This document shows, piece by piece, positions 25,582 to 33,702 of a DNA stretch of 64,000 nt. The stretch comes from Enterococcus_D entomosocium. Lineage in GTDB: Bacteria > Bacillota > Bacilli > Lactobacillales > Enterococcaceae. The DNA is taken from NCBI RefSeq assembly GCF_030441895.1, contig NZ_JARJAS010000023.1; one strand, 5' to 3'. The position numbers and the translations under genes are program-made. Every line of letters starts with the position of its first letter. The stretch's first letter is position 1. The notes beneath the pieces were generated by a model. The model did not search any database. It saw only the letters and a list, made by a program, of their open reading frames with translations, and was not told the DNA's origin.

Positions 25582-26928
25582 TTATAGACGTTCGTTCAAT
25601 TCTTTTGCAAGATCTTCAAAACCTGGTTTGCCAAGTAAGGCGAACATGTTTTTCTTGTACGCTTCAACCCCTGGTTGGTCAAATGGGTTCACCCCGTTTA
25701 AGTAACCAGAGATACCTACAGCGATCTCAAAGAAGTACATCGTGTAACCTAACGTGTACGCATCCATTTTAGGAATTTTTACTAACAGATTAGGTACATC
25801 CCCATCTGTATGGGCAAGTAACGTTCCTTCAAAGGCTTTCGTATTAACAAAATCAACTTCTTTTCCTTCTAAGTAGCCAAGACCATCAAGATCTGCTTCT
25901 TGTGTAGGGATCGCAATTGATTTGCGTGGTTTTTCAACTTTTACGACAGTTTCAAAGATATTGCGACGGCCTTCTTGGATGTATTGACCAAGAGAATGCA
26001 AATCTGTTGAGAAGTTTGCGCTTGAAGGATAGATCCCTTTTTGGTCTTTTCCTTCTGACTCGCCGAATAATTGTTTCCACCATTCTGAAAAGTATTGCAT
26101 GCCTGGTTCGTAGTTGATCAGCAATTCCGTTACTTTGCCTTTGCGATAAAGGATGTTACGCATTGCTGCATATTGATACGCTTCATTTTTTTCAAGGTCG
26201 TCACTTGCGTAAGCATCGCTAGCATCTGCTGCCCCTTGCATCAAGGCATCGATATCCGCTCCGCTGGCAGCGATTGGCAATAAACCAACAGCAGTCAATA
26301 CAGAGAAACGGCCGCCGACGTCATCTGGAATGACGAAGGTTTCCCAGTTTTCAGCATCTGCTTCAACTTTTACTGCACCTTTCGCTTTATCCGTTGTTGC
26401 GTAGATCCGTTTGTTGGCTTCTTCTTTGCCGTATTTTTCAATCAAACGTTCTTTGAAAACACGGAAAGCGATCGCTGGCTCAGTAGTTGTTCCTGATTTT
26501 GAGATCACATTCACAGAGAAGTCACGGTCACCGATGATTTCGATCAAATCTGCTAAGTATGTTGAAGAAATCGAATTACCGGCAAAAAAGATTTGAGGTG
26601 CTTTGCGTTCTTCATTTGGTAGCAAGTTAAAGAAAGAATGATTTAAGAAATCAATCGCTGCTTTCGCTCCTAAATAAGATCCGCCGATCCCGATCACGAC
26701 TAGTACTTCAGAATCAGATTGAATTTTTTCAGCCGCTTTTTTGATACGCGCAAATTCATCTTTGTCATAATTTTTAGGAAGGTCGATCCAACCTAAAAAG
26801 TCGCTACCAGCACCTGTTCCTTCGCGTAATTGTTTGTCTGCTGCTGTAACTTGACTTTGCATGTAGCTCAATTCGTATTCGTTCACGAATGGTGCTACTT
26901 TCGAATAGTCAAACTTGATGTGTGACAT
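25582..26928 (-). CDS. pgi: Glucose-6-phosphate isomerase
   Basis: Interconverts glucose 6-phosphate and fructose 6-phosphate in glycolysis. 448 residues, the short Firmicute form. Sugar isomerase core with VIGIGGSYLGAKA, VISKSGTTTEPA (phosphate site), GGRFSVLTAVGLLP and the C-terminal catalytic Lys region. ATG fixed by AAGGAGGAC just upstream and by the conserved MSHIKFDYSK start; the longer open frame lacks a site. Confidence 0.97.
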   Translation of the reverse strand: MSHIKFDYSKVAPFVNEYELSYMQSQVTAADKQLREGTGAGSDFLGWIDLPKNYDKDEFARIKKAAEKIQSDSEVLVVIGIGGSYLGAKAAIDFLNHSFFNLLPNEERKAPQIFFAGNSISSTYLADLIEIIGDRDFSVNVISKSGTTTEPAIAFRVFKERLIEKYGKEEANKRIYATTDKAKGAVKVEADAENWETFVIPDDVGGRFSVLTAVGLLPIAASGADIDALMQGAADASDAYASDDLEKNEAYQYAAMRNILYRKGKVTELLINYEPGMQYFSEWWKQLFGESEGKDQKGIYPSSANFSTDLHSLGQYIQEGRRNIFETVVKVEKPRKSIAIPTQEADLDGLGYLEGKEVDFVNTKAFEGTLLAHTDGDVPNLLVKIPKMDAYTLGYTMYFFEIAVGISGYLNGVNPFDQPGVEAYKKNMFALLGKPGFEDLAKELNERL

Positions 26929-27030
26929 GATTTGTCCTCCTTGAAAAAATAGTTTTTCATACACTACCTACTTTACGTTTTTTTCCAACTTTTTTCAAGT
27001 AATTCCTGATAGGTAGCCTGTCAGGTGATT

Positions 27031-28380
27031 TTAGACAAGTCCTTGAGCAAACATTGCTTTAGCAACTTTTTCAAAGCCTGCGACGTTCGCACCTAACATA
27101 AAATTATTTTTTTGATCGAAGGTTTCAGCTGTATCACGGCATGCTTCATAGATCGACTTCATGATATCATCCAATTTGGCATCGACTTCGGCTTTTTCCC
27201 ATTGCAATCGTTGGGAGTTTTGACTCATTTCTAACGCAGAAACGGCTACGCCGCCGGCATTGGCTGCTTTTCCTGGGCAGTAGAAAACTCCTTCTTCAAT
27301 AAAATATTCTGCTGCTTCTAATGAGCTAGGCATATTCGCGCCTTCAGAAACGACCCGGACGCCATTGGCTTTTGCACGTTTGGCTTGCGAGAGATCGATC
27401 TCGTTTTGGGTCGCACAAGGAAAGGCTAATTCCGCTGGAGTATCAAAATCCCAGACAGATGCCCCTTCATGATATTCCGCTGATGGCCGTTCCTTGGCGT
27501 AAGCCGTCAAACGTTCGCGTTTCACTTCTTTGATCTCTTTTAATAAGGCCAGATCAATGCCGTCTTTATCATAAATAAAACCAGAGGAATCAGAACATGT
27601 GACAGGGATCGCACCTAATTCTTGCAATTTCTCAATTGCATAGATCGCAACATTGCCGCTTCCAGAAACGATCGCTTTTTTGCCTTCAAATGTTTCACCT
27701 AGGTCTGTCAATAAATGCTTAACGAAATAAACAGCGCCATAACCCGTTGCTTCTGTGCGGTTTTTACTGCCCCAGAAGTCTAGTGGCTTACCGGTTAAAA
27801 TCCCGGCATCGTATTGTTTCAATCGTTTGTAGGCACCAAACAAATAGCCGATTTCCCGACCTCCGACACCAATGTCGCCAGCAGGAACATCTAGGTCAGG
27901 TCCGATATGTTTTGACAGCTCCGTCATAAAGCTTTGGCAAAAACGCATCACTTCGGCATCTGATTTGCCTTTTGGATCAAAGTCACTTCCGCCTTTGCCG
28001 CCGCCGATCGGCAGACCCGTCAAGCTGTTTTTGAAGATTTGCTCAAACGCCAAAAACTTCAAAATACTCAAGTTGACACTTGGGTGAAAACGCAAGCCGC
28101 CTTTGTAAGGCCCCATTGCAGAGTTGAATTGAATCCGATAGCCACGGTTTACTTGCCAGTTGCCTTGATCGTCTTGCCACGGGACTCTGAATTGGATAAA
28201 ACGTTCTGGTTCAGTTAAGAGTGCAAGGATATTTGATTCAATATATTCTGGATGCTCCTCTAAAAAGGGAACGATCGTAGGCAAAAATTCGTCAATTGCT
28301 TGAAGAAATTCCGGTTGGTGTTGGTCTTTCTCGTGAATCTTCGCTTGAATTTCTTTCACGTAAGCTGAAGCTTTGGTCAT
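27031..28380 (-). CDS. gdhA: NADP-type glutamate dehydrogenase
   Basis: Hexameric enzyme joining ammonium and 2-oxoglutarate to glutamate. 449 residues. Substrate Lys region GPYKGGLRFHPSVN, catalytic Lys in LPIGGGKGGSDFDPKGK, Rossmann motif SGSGNVAIYA. Family length and spacing are exact for the GdhA (NADP, anabolic) class. Its start is preceded by AAAGGAGG. It is divergent from the flavoprotein gene. A weak imperfect hairpin near 27009-27024 may terminate it. Confidence 0.95.
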   Translation of the reverse strand: MTKASAYVKEIQAKIHEKDQHQPEFLQAIDEFLPTIVPFLEEHPEYIESNILALLTEPERFIQFRVPWQDDQGNWQVNRGYRIQFNSAMGPYKGGLRFHPSVNLSILKFLAFEQIFKNSLTGLPIGGGKGGSDFDPKGKSDAEVMRFCQSFMTELSKHIGPDLDVPAGDIGVGGREIGYLFGAYKRLKQYDAGILTGKPLDFWGSKNRTEATGYGAVYFVKHLLTDLGETFEGKKAIVSGSGNVAIYAIEKLQELGAIPVTCSDSSGFIYDKDGIDLALLKEIKEVKRERLTAYAKERPSAEYHEGASVWDFDTPAELAFPCATQNEIDLSQAKRAKANGVRVVSEGANMPSSLEAAEYFIEEGVFYCPGKAANAGGVAVSALEMSQNSQRLQWEKAEVDAKLDDIMKSIYEACRDTAETFDQKNNFMLGANVAGFEKVAKAMFAQGLV

Positions 28381-28540
28381 AGTGCATTACCTCCTTTAAG
28401 ATATTTTCTATTTTAAAGAAATTTTCTGAAATTGCACGCTTTTTTTTAGAATTGTCAGAATTTTTTATCATTCGAAAAAAATCGCCCTCTCCTTTCAGCA
28501 GTCATAGGCGATGTGTTACAATCCCAAAGAGGTGAGAAGA

Positions 28541-29803
28541 ATGGAAAAAACCTATGATGTCATCGTTGTTGGTGCAGGTACGAGCGGTATGATGGCTGCG
28601 ATCACCGCTGCCAAACAAGGTGCTAGGGTCTTATTAATCGAAAAAAACAAAAAAATCGGCAAGAAACTATTGATGACTGGCGGCGGACGCTGCAATGTAA
28701 CCAATAATCGGCCGGTAGATGATTTAGTTGCTCATATTCCAGGAAACGGCAAGTTTTTGTATAGTACGTTTTCCCAATTCAATAACTATGATGTAATGGC
28801 GTTTTTCGCAGACTTAGGTGTCGTCTTAAAAGAAGAAGACCACGGACGGATGTTCCCTGTGACGAACAAATCAAAAACCATCGTCGAAGCGCTGCTTCAA
28901 GCAATCAACGATCATCACGTCACCCTGTTGACGAATACGGTCGTAACCAAGCTGATCCATGATGGCAGCCAAATACGCGGCGTACGAACCGAAACCGATG
29001 AGTTCTCTGCCCCAAGCGTGATTTTGACGACGGGTGGCCGCACCTATCCTTCCACGGGCGCAACGGGGGACGGCTATAAGATGGCGAAAAAAGTCGGGCA
29101 TACCATTACGCCGCTTTATCCAACCGAATCGCCGCTTGTTTCAGAAGAATCTTTTATTCAAGAGCGGACCTTGCAGGGCATTTCCTTACAAGGCATCACC
29201 TTGAGTGTCTTGGATCAAAAAGGAAAGCCCATCGTCGCCCATACCATGGATCTTTTGTTTACCCACTTTGGGTTATCTGGTCCAGCTGCTTTGCGCTGTT
29301 CCTCTTTTGTGAACCAAGAATTGAAAAAGCAGCAACCAGTGACGGTTGTTCTGGATTGTCTGCCGACGAAATCCCAGGAAGCCTTGACCCAAGAATTGAT
29401 TCAGTCTGCGGCTTCGAAGAAACAATTGCCGAATGCTTTAGCTGGCTTTTTGCCTGAGCGCTTGATGACCTTCTTTTTGCAGCAGCTAGACCTGCATGAG
29501 CTGGTTGCTGAAAAAGCCTCACCGGAACAGTTGACGGCGCTCGCTTCCTTGATTAAAGGCTTTTCAATCACCATTGTCCGTACGTTCCCATTAGAAAAGT
29601 CCTTCGTGACGGGCGGCGGGGTCCATCTGAAAGAAATCAATCCTAAGACCATGGAAAGCAAGAAAATCAATGGCTTGTATTTTGCCGGTGAATTGCTGGA
29701 TATCAATGGCTATACAGGTGGTTTCAACATCACCGCTGCGTTTTGCACGGGGCATGTCTCTGGAAAAAATGCTGCAGAAACAGCTAGTTATTTCAGTTAT
29801 TGA
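28541..29803 (+). CDS. FAD-dependent HI0933/YhiN-family flavoprotein
   Basis: 420 residues. N-terminal dinucleotide fold VIVVGAGTSGMMAAITAAKQGARV and the family signature KKLLMTGGGRCNVTN, with the C-terminal FAD-closing motif VTGGGVHLKEINPKTMESK and GFNITAAFCTGHVSG. Members are uncharacterised oxidoreductases; the true substrate is unknown. MEKTYDV is chosen as start because GAGGTGAGAAG precedes it. Confidence 0.88.
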   Translation: MEKTYDVIVVGAGTSGMMAAITAAKQGARVLLIEKNKKIGKKLLMTGGGRCNVTNNRPVDDLVAHIPGNGKFLYSTFSQFNNYDVMAFFADLGVVLKEEDHGRMFPVTNKSKTIVEALLQAINDHHVTLLTNTVVTKLIHDGSQIRGVRTETDEFSAPSVILTTGGRTYPSTGATGDGYKMAKKVGHTITPLYPTESPLVSEESFIQERTLQGISLQGITLSVLDQKGKPIVAHTMDLLFTHFGLSGPAALRCSSFVNQELKKQQPVTVVLDCLPTKSQEALTQELIQSAASKKQLPNALAGFLPERLMTFFLQQLDLHELVAEKASPEQLTALASLIKGFSITIVRTFPLEKSFVTGGGVHLKEINPKTMESKKINGLYFAGELLDINGYTGGFNITAAFCTGHVSGKNAAETASYFSY

Positions 29804-29811
29804 TCAACGAC

Positions 29812-29873
29812 CCAGGTGTTGGCAGCAATATCCTGGCCCGTAGCTGCGAACACCTGGTTCTCCCCCTCTTTTT
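29812..29873 (+). terminator. Nested hairpin after flavoprotein gene
   Basis: CCAGGTGTT (29812-29820) pairs with AACACCTGG (29849-29857), and GGCAGC/GCTGCG nests inside. The T5 run is about 11 nt after the stem, which is late for a terminator. It may be a weak terminator or an RNA leader structure for lacD. Confidence 0.5.
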
Positions 29874-29882
29874 GCTTATTAG

Positions 29883-29911
29883 TTGGGTTTTTCTCAAAGT
29901 AGGCGTAGACT
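29883..29911 (+). promoter_or_regulatory. lacD promoter
   Basis: TTGGGT (29883-29888), 17-bp spacer, TAGACT (29906-29911), 30 bp before the ATG with GGGAGG between. Confidence 0.5.
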
Positions 29912-29941
29912 AAAGATAGCAAGATCGAGGGAGGTTTTTTA

Positions 29942-30979
29942 ATGAAACGAATTTCAAGAGGTAAATTTGAACGATTGCAAAAACTTTCAAATGAGGACGG
30001 TGTGATTGCCGCATTAGCGATCGACCAACGTGGTTCCATGAAAAAAATGATGAAGGCGGCAACTGGACCGGATGACTTTACGATGGAACACATTTATGAA
30101 TTCAAACAGTTGGTTTCCCAAGAACTGACCAAATATGTCAGCAGTATTCTGTTAGATGAGGAATATGGCTTCTTAGGGATCGAAGCAAAGAATCCCAATG
30201 CTGGCTTGATCCTTTCCTATGAAAAAACAGGCTATGATGTCAACACGCCGGGTCGTTTGCCAGAGATTTTACCCAATGAATCGTTGCAGCGCTTGGTGAA
30301 AAAAGGTGCGGATGCTGCAAAAGTCTTGGTTTATTATAATCCAGATGAACCCCAAGAGATTTTAGATACCAAACATGCGTTTTTGGAGCGTTTAGGTACG
30401 GAGGCACAGGCGGCCGATATTCCCTTATTTGTGGAACCGATCGTCTATGATGATGAGATCACAGATGACAAATCACCTGCTTTTGCCAAGATCAAACCGA
30501 GCAAGGTCATCCGAACCATTCAGGAATTGACGAAAGATCACTACCATATCGATATTTTGAAAGTCGAAGTACCGGTTCAGTTCGACTTAGTGGAAGGCTT
30601 CCAAAAAGAAGGCTTAGAGGCCGTCTATACGCAAGAAGAAGCAGCCAATTACTTCAAAGAAGCCAGTGACGCCGCGACTCGGCCATTTATCTATTTGAGT
30701 GCGGGAGTTCCAGCGAATGTCTTTCGCGATGAATTGACCTTTGCTGGTCAACATGGTGCTAAATTCTCAGGAATCTTAGGTGGGCGAGCAACTTGGCGCG
30801 ATAGTGTGGAAATCTATGGGAAGCAAGGCGCCAAAGCATTACTGGAATGGCTGGACACCCAAGGGAAAGAAAATGTTGAAGAATTAAACGCCATTCTAAA
30901 ACAATATGCCACTCCATGGTTTGACTTTTATGGTGGTTTAGAAAATATTGAGGTTTTCGATATTGAAGTAATGGAATAA
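29942..30979 (+). CDS. lacD: Tagatose 1,6-diphosphate aldolase
   Basis: Class I aldolase splitting tagatose 1,6-bisphosphate to dihydroxyacetone phosphate and glyceraldehyde 3-phosphate; relatives also accept fructose 1,6-bisphosphate. 345 residues, slightly longer than the usual 326. LALAIDQRGSMKKMM-type N-terminus, Schiff-base Lys expected in HIDILKVEVPV, and phosphate site LSAGVPANVF. It stands alone, not in a lac operon, so its physiological sugar is uncertain. Confidence 0.9.
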   Translation: MKRISRGKFERLQKLSNEDGVIAALAIDQRGSMKKMMKAATGPDDFTMEHIYEFKQLVSQELTKYVSSILLDEEYGFLGIEAKNPNAGLILSYEKTGYDVNTPGRLPEILPNESLQRLVKKGADAAKVLVYYNPDEPQEILDTKHAFLERLGTEAQAADIPLFVEPIVYDDEITDDKSPAFAKIKPSKVIRTIQELTKDHYHIDILKVEVPVQFDLVEGFQKEGLEAVYTQEEAANYFKEASDAATRPFIYLSAGVPANVFRDELTFAGQHGAKFSGILGGRATWRDSVEIYGKQGAKALLEWLDTQGKENVEELNAILKQYATPWFDFYGGLENIEVFDIEVME

Positions 30980-30992
30980 AATAGTACAAAAT

Positions 30993-31036
30993 AATCCCCG
31001 TGAACGGCATTTCAAGATGGTTCACGGGGATTTTTT
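30993..31036. terminator. Bidirectional terminator
   Basis: Perfect 13-bp hairpin AATCCCCGTGAAC / GTTCACGGGGATT followed by T6, between convergent lacD and ebsC-like genes. Confidence 0.92.
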
Positions 31037-31526
31037 ATTCGTGTTCAGGTGCCAACAAATCGGCAAAGATCGCCCTAGTCAATTGTTGCAACGCTTGTGG
31101 GGCAAGCCCCATCTGCAACCCGCGCTTTCCTGCAGAAACCACGATTTCTTCCAGTGTCTGCGCCCCGCGATCAATATAAGTAGGAAAGAGCTTTTTCATC
31201 CCGATCGGCGAACAGCCGCCGCGAATATAGCCAGTCGTTTCTTCTAAATCTCTCAGATGCAGCATCTCTACTTTTTTGTTTCCACTGACTTTGGCTAACT
31301 TTTTCAGATCCACTTCTCTGTTTCCAGGAATCACAGCCACTAGCGGACCTGTTTTGTTGCCCACTGCCACCAGCGTTTTGTAGATGGCTTGCGGGCGTGC
31401 TAGTTGCACAGCGACGGATTGCGCATCGAGATGGTCTTCCGACCACTCATAGGTGTATTCGTTATAAGCGATTTTCTGTTGTTCTACTTGACGGATCGCA
31501 TTGGTTTTTTGTTTCTTCTTCGCCAT
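31035..31526 (-). CDS. ybaK: Cys-tRNA(Pro)/Cys-tRNA deacylase, YbaK/EbsC
   Basis: 163-residue trans-editing enzyme that hydrolyses mischarged Cys-tRNA(Pro). YbaK core from about 18; catalytic-region motifs are KTLV, VIPGNREVDLKKLAK, GYIRGGCSPIGMKK and the C-terminal SAGKRGLQMGLAP. EbsC of enterococci is the same family. Start MAKKKQKTNAI with GAGGGAT nearby. Its stop lies at the shared terminator. Confidence 0.92.
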   Translation of the reverse strand: MAKKKQKTNAIRQVEQQKIAYNEYTYEWSEDHLDAQSVAVQLARPQAIYKTLVAVGNKTGPLVAVIPGNREVDLKKLAKVSGNKKVEMLHLRDLEETTGYIRGGCSPIGMKKLFPTYIDRGAQTLEEIVVSAGKRGLQMGLAPQALQQLTRAIFADLLAPEHE

Positions 31527-31576
31527 TTTATCCCTCTTTTGTTTTGGTTTCTTTTAAGAGAAGGCCTTGGCTGGTC

Positions 31577-32329
31577 TTACTCATTGAGTGAAAATTCTTG
31601 TAAGTAGTTGGTCATTCGTTCGATCGGTATTTGTCCAGGTGCTGAAGCACCTTGCAACGAAGCAAAAGTAAAGACCGAACCAGTCAATGCCCCACTAATC
31701 CGGCTGATTTTCCCCAGCTCCCCCATCGACATGATCGCCAACGGCAGTTGGTTGAAGCCACGCGCTTTAGTAATGATCCCCATCAAACGTAAAACATCTT
31801 GGACTTGCTTGGGCATCATCGCTAACTTGCCAACATCGGCACCAAATTGATTCATTACGCCGATCTTTAAAATCAACACAGCATCTTCTGGCGTTTTCTC
31901 AAAATCATGATTGCTCAATATCAGCTTTACCTGTGCCTTTTTGATTTCTTGAATAAAGGCTCGACCTAAAAATTCAGCTTTCTCTAATTCGACATCGATC
32001 CAATCGATCAAGCCTGAATCAGCAGCAGCTAAACACAATTCTTTGTACTGGGTCAATGTGAACGCCCGCTCGCCCCCTTCTTCCAAGGTTCGAAAAGTGA
32101 AGAGCAGCTCTTTGTGCTTTAATGTCGTGCGAATATGTGATAACGCATCTAAGACCGCTTGCTGGTCTTCGACATGTTTGTAATGATCAACACGCCATTC
32201 GACGATCTGTGCCTCTGATTCCTCAGCAGCAATGGCTTGTTTCAAGATCTCTTCATTGGTTTTCCCAATCAATGGCACACAAATCAACGGTGTTTTCCCG
32301 TCTAACGTTACTGGTTTTGATCGGCTCAT
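31577..32329 (-). CDS. aroD: Type I 3-dehydroquinate dehydratase
   Basis: Third step of the shikimate pathway via Schiff base. 250 residues. VEWRVDHYK, catalytic His in LILSNHDFEKTP, Schiff-base Lys in DVGKLAMMP, and SMGELGKISRISG are present. The ATG is chosen because AAGGAG lies 8 nt upstream inside the end of the preceding gene; an earlier GTG is too close to it. It begins 5 nt after the methyltransferase stop, so the two are cotranscribed. Confidence 0.94.
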   Translation of the reverse strand: MSRSKPVTLDGKTPLICVPLIGKTNEEILKQAIAAEESEAQIVEWRVDHYKHVEDQQAVLDALSHIRTTLKHKELLFTFRTLEEGGERAFTLTQYKELCLAAADSGLIDWIDVELEKAEFLGRAFIQEIKKAQVKLILSNHDFEKTPEDAVLILKIGVMNQFGADVGKLAMMPKQVQDVLRLMGIITKARGFNQLPLAIMSMGELGKISRISGALTGSVFTFASLQGASAPGQIPIERMTNYLQEFSLNE

Positions 32330-32334
32330 CTCCT

Positions 32335-33519
32335 TCACTCCTTTTTCATTTGATAAAAGAATACTTTCAGATAGTTCCCTTCGGAAAAATGCTTATCTAC
32401 CGCAAAATCAGCTGGTAGACGATAACTTTGAATACATTCATAAGCAACGTGTGCTTTCTCTAAGGATGCTTCGATCATTTCTTGAAACTTCCTCGGTGAA
32501 AGATTGGCCGCATTCGTTGAGGCGATCAACAAGCCATCAGGCGCTAAAATCGCCAAACTATCAGTGACTAAGTCGCCATAATTTTTCGCAACCGAGAAGA
32601 CCTTTTTCTTGTTGCGGGCAAAACTCGGCGGATCTAAAACGATCACATCAAAGCGCAAGTCTTTTTTGCTGGCATAATTGAAGTAATTGAAAACATCCAT
32701 GACATGGATACGCTGGGTATCTGGATCAATGCCGTTGACTGCAAATTGTTCGCGGGTCTTTTCTAGACTGCGTTTTGCCAAATCGACGCTCGTTGTTTGA
32801 GCAGCGCCACCGACAGCAGCAGCGACAGAAAACGCCCCCGTATAACTGAACATATTTAAAACCGTCTTGCCAGCTGCCAAGCCATCAACAAGTTGCCCAC
32901 GAACTTCTTTTTGATCCAAAAAGATGCCCGTCATTAGTCCTTCGTTCAAATACGTCGCATACGTGACGCCATTTTCCTTCACCAGTAAGGGTTCAGGTGC
33001 CGTTTTTCCATAGACCCATGCTGATTCAGGCAGCTCAGACGTAAAGCGGATTTTTTCATAAGCCCCTTTGATCTCGGGAAATATTTGACGAAAAGCCGCC
33101 ACGATCGCTTTTTTATGTTGATAAAGGGTGGCATTGTACCAAGAGAAAACGACATACTCGCCATACAAATCTACGGTGAGACCTCCCAATTGATCCCCCT
33201 CACCGTTAAAAAGACGAAACGCATCTGTCAGTTCATCTTGATAATACGCACTACGCTTGCCTTTTGCTTTCGCAAAACGTTGGGCAAAAAATGCTTGGTC
33301 GACCACTGTTTCTTCAAAGGATACGACCCATCCGATCCCTTTATTTTGTTCCCCAAGATAGCCGATACCTAAGAAATGGTTGGCCTGATCAGTAAAGGTG
33401 ACCCACTCCTTCGTCTCGATTGCTTGTGGAAGATCTTCTCGTTGGATCAACGGATTCTTTTTGCGAAGCTTCGCTGATCCTTGCTTCGTTAGTTTTATTT
33501 TCATGTTCATCTGCTCCAT
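32335..33519 (-). CDS. RlmI-like class I rRNA methyltransferase
   Basis: 394 residues: N-terminal PUA-like region (about 1-75), an EEHEE-type linker, and a Rossmann methyltransferase with SAM motif VLNMFSYTGAFSVAA (about 215) and catalytic VLDPPSFARNKK. This matches RlmI/YccW m5C methyltransferases acting on 23S rRNA; the modified base is inferred from E. coli. Two starts are possible: ATG with AAGGAG at 5-nt spacing (used) or MKIKLTKQG five codons later. First gene of a unit with aroD. Confidence 0.88.
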   Translation of the reverse strand: MEQMNMKIKLTKQGSAKLRKKNPLIQREDLPQAIETKEWVTFTDQANHFLGIGYLGEQNKGIGWVVSFEETVVDQAFFAQRFAKAKGKRSAYYQDELTDAFRLFNGEGDQLGGLTVDLYGEYVVFSWYNATLYQHKKAIVAAFRQIFPEIKGAYEKIRFTSELPESAWVYGKTAPEPLLVKENGVTYATYLNEGLMTGIFLDQKEVRGQLVDGLAAGKTVLNMFSYTGAFSVAAAVGGAAQTTSVDLAKRSLEKTREQFAVNGIDPDTQRIHVMDVFNYFNYASKKDLRFDVIVLDPPSFARNKKKVFSVAKNYGDLVTDSLAILAPDGLLIASTNAANLSPRKFQEMIEASLEKAHVAYECIQSYRLPADFAVDKHFSEGNYLKVFFYQMKKE

Positions 33520-33614
33520 TCATTCTCCTTTTTAGTATAGCAAAAAGCGACTGTATTGTCTGTATCCTTGAAAGTAAAGAAATACTTAATTCCGCGTCAT
33601 GACAAGGAATTCAT

Positions 33615-33643
33615 TTGACACGTCTTTCACAGCCTAGTAGAAT
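33615..33643 (+). promoter_or_regulatory. ltaS promoter
   Basis: Consensus TTGACA (33615-33620), 17-bp spacer, TAGAAT (33638-33643), 60 bp before the TTG start. A second possible -10, TTATACT, lies near 33673. Confidence 0.8.
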
Positions 33644-33702
33644 GTATTGTGATGTAAAATCGTAATTTACCGGTTATACTGGAAAAAGAGAGGACGATTC
33701 CT

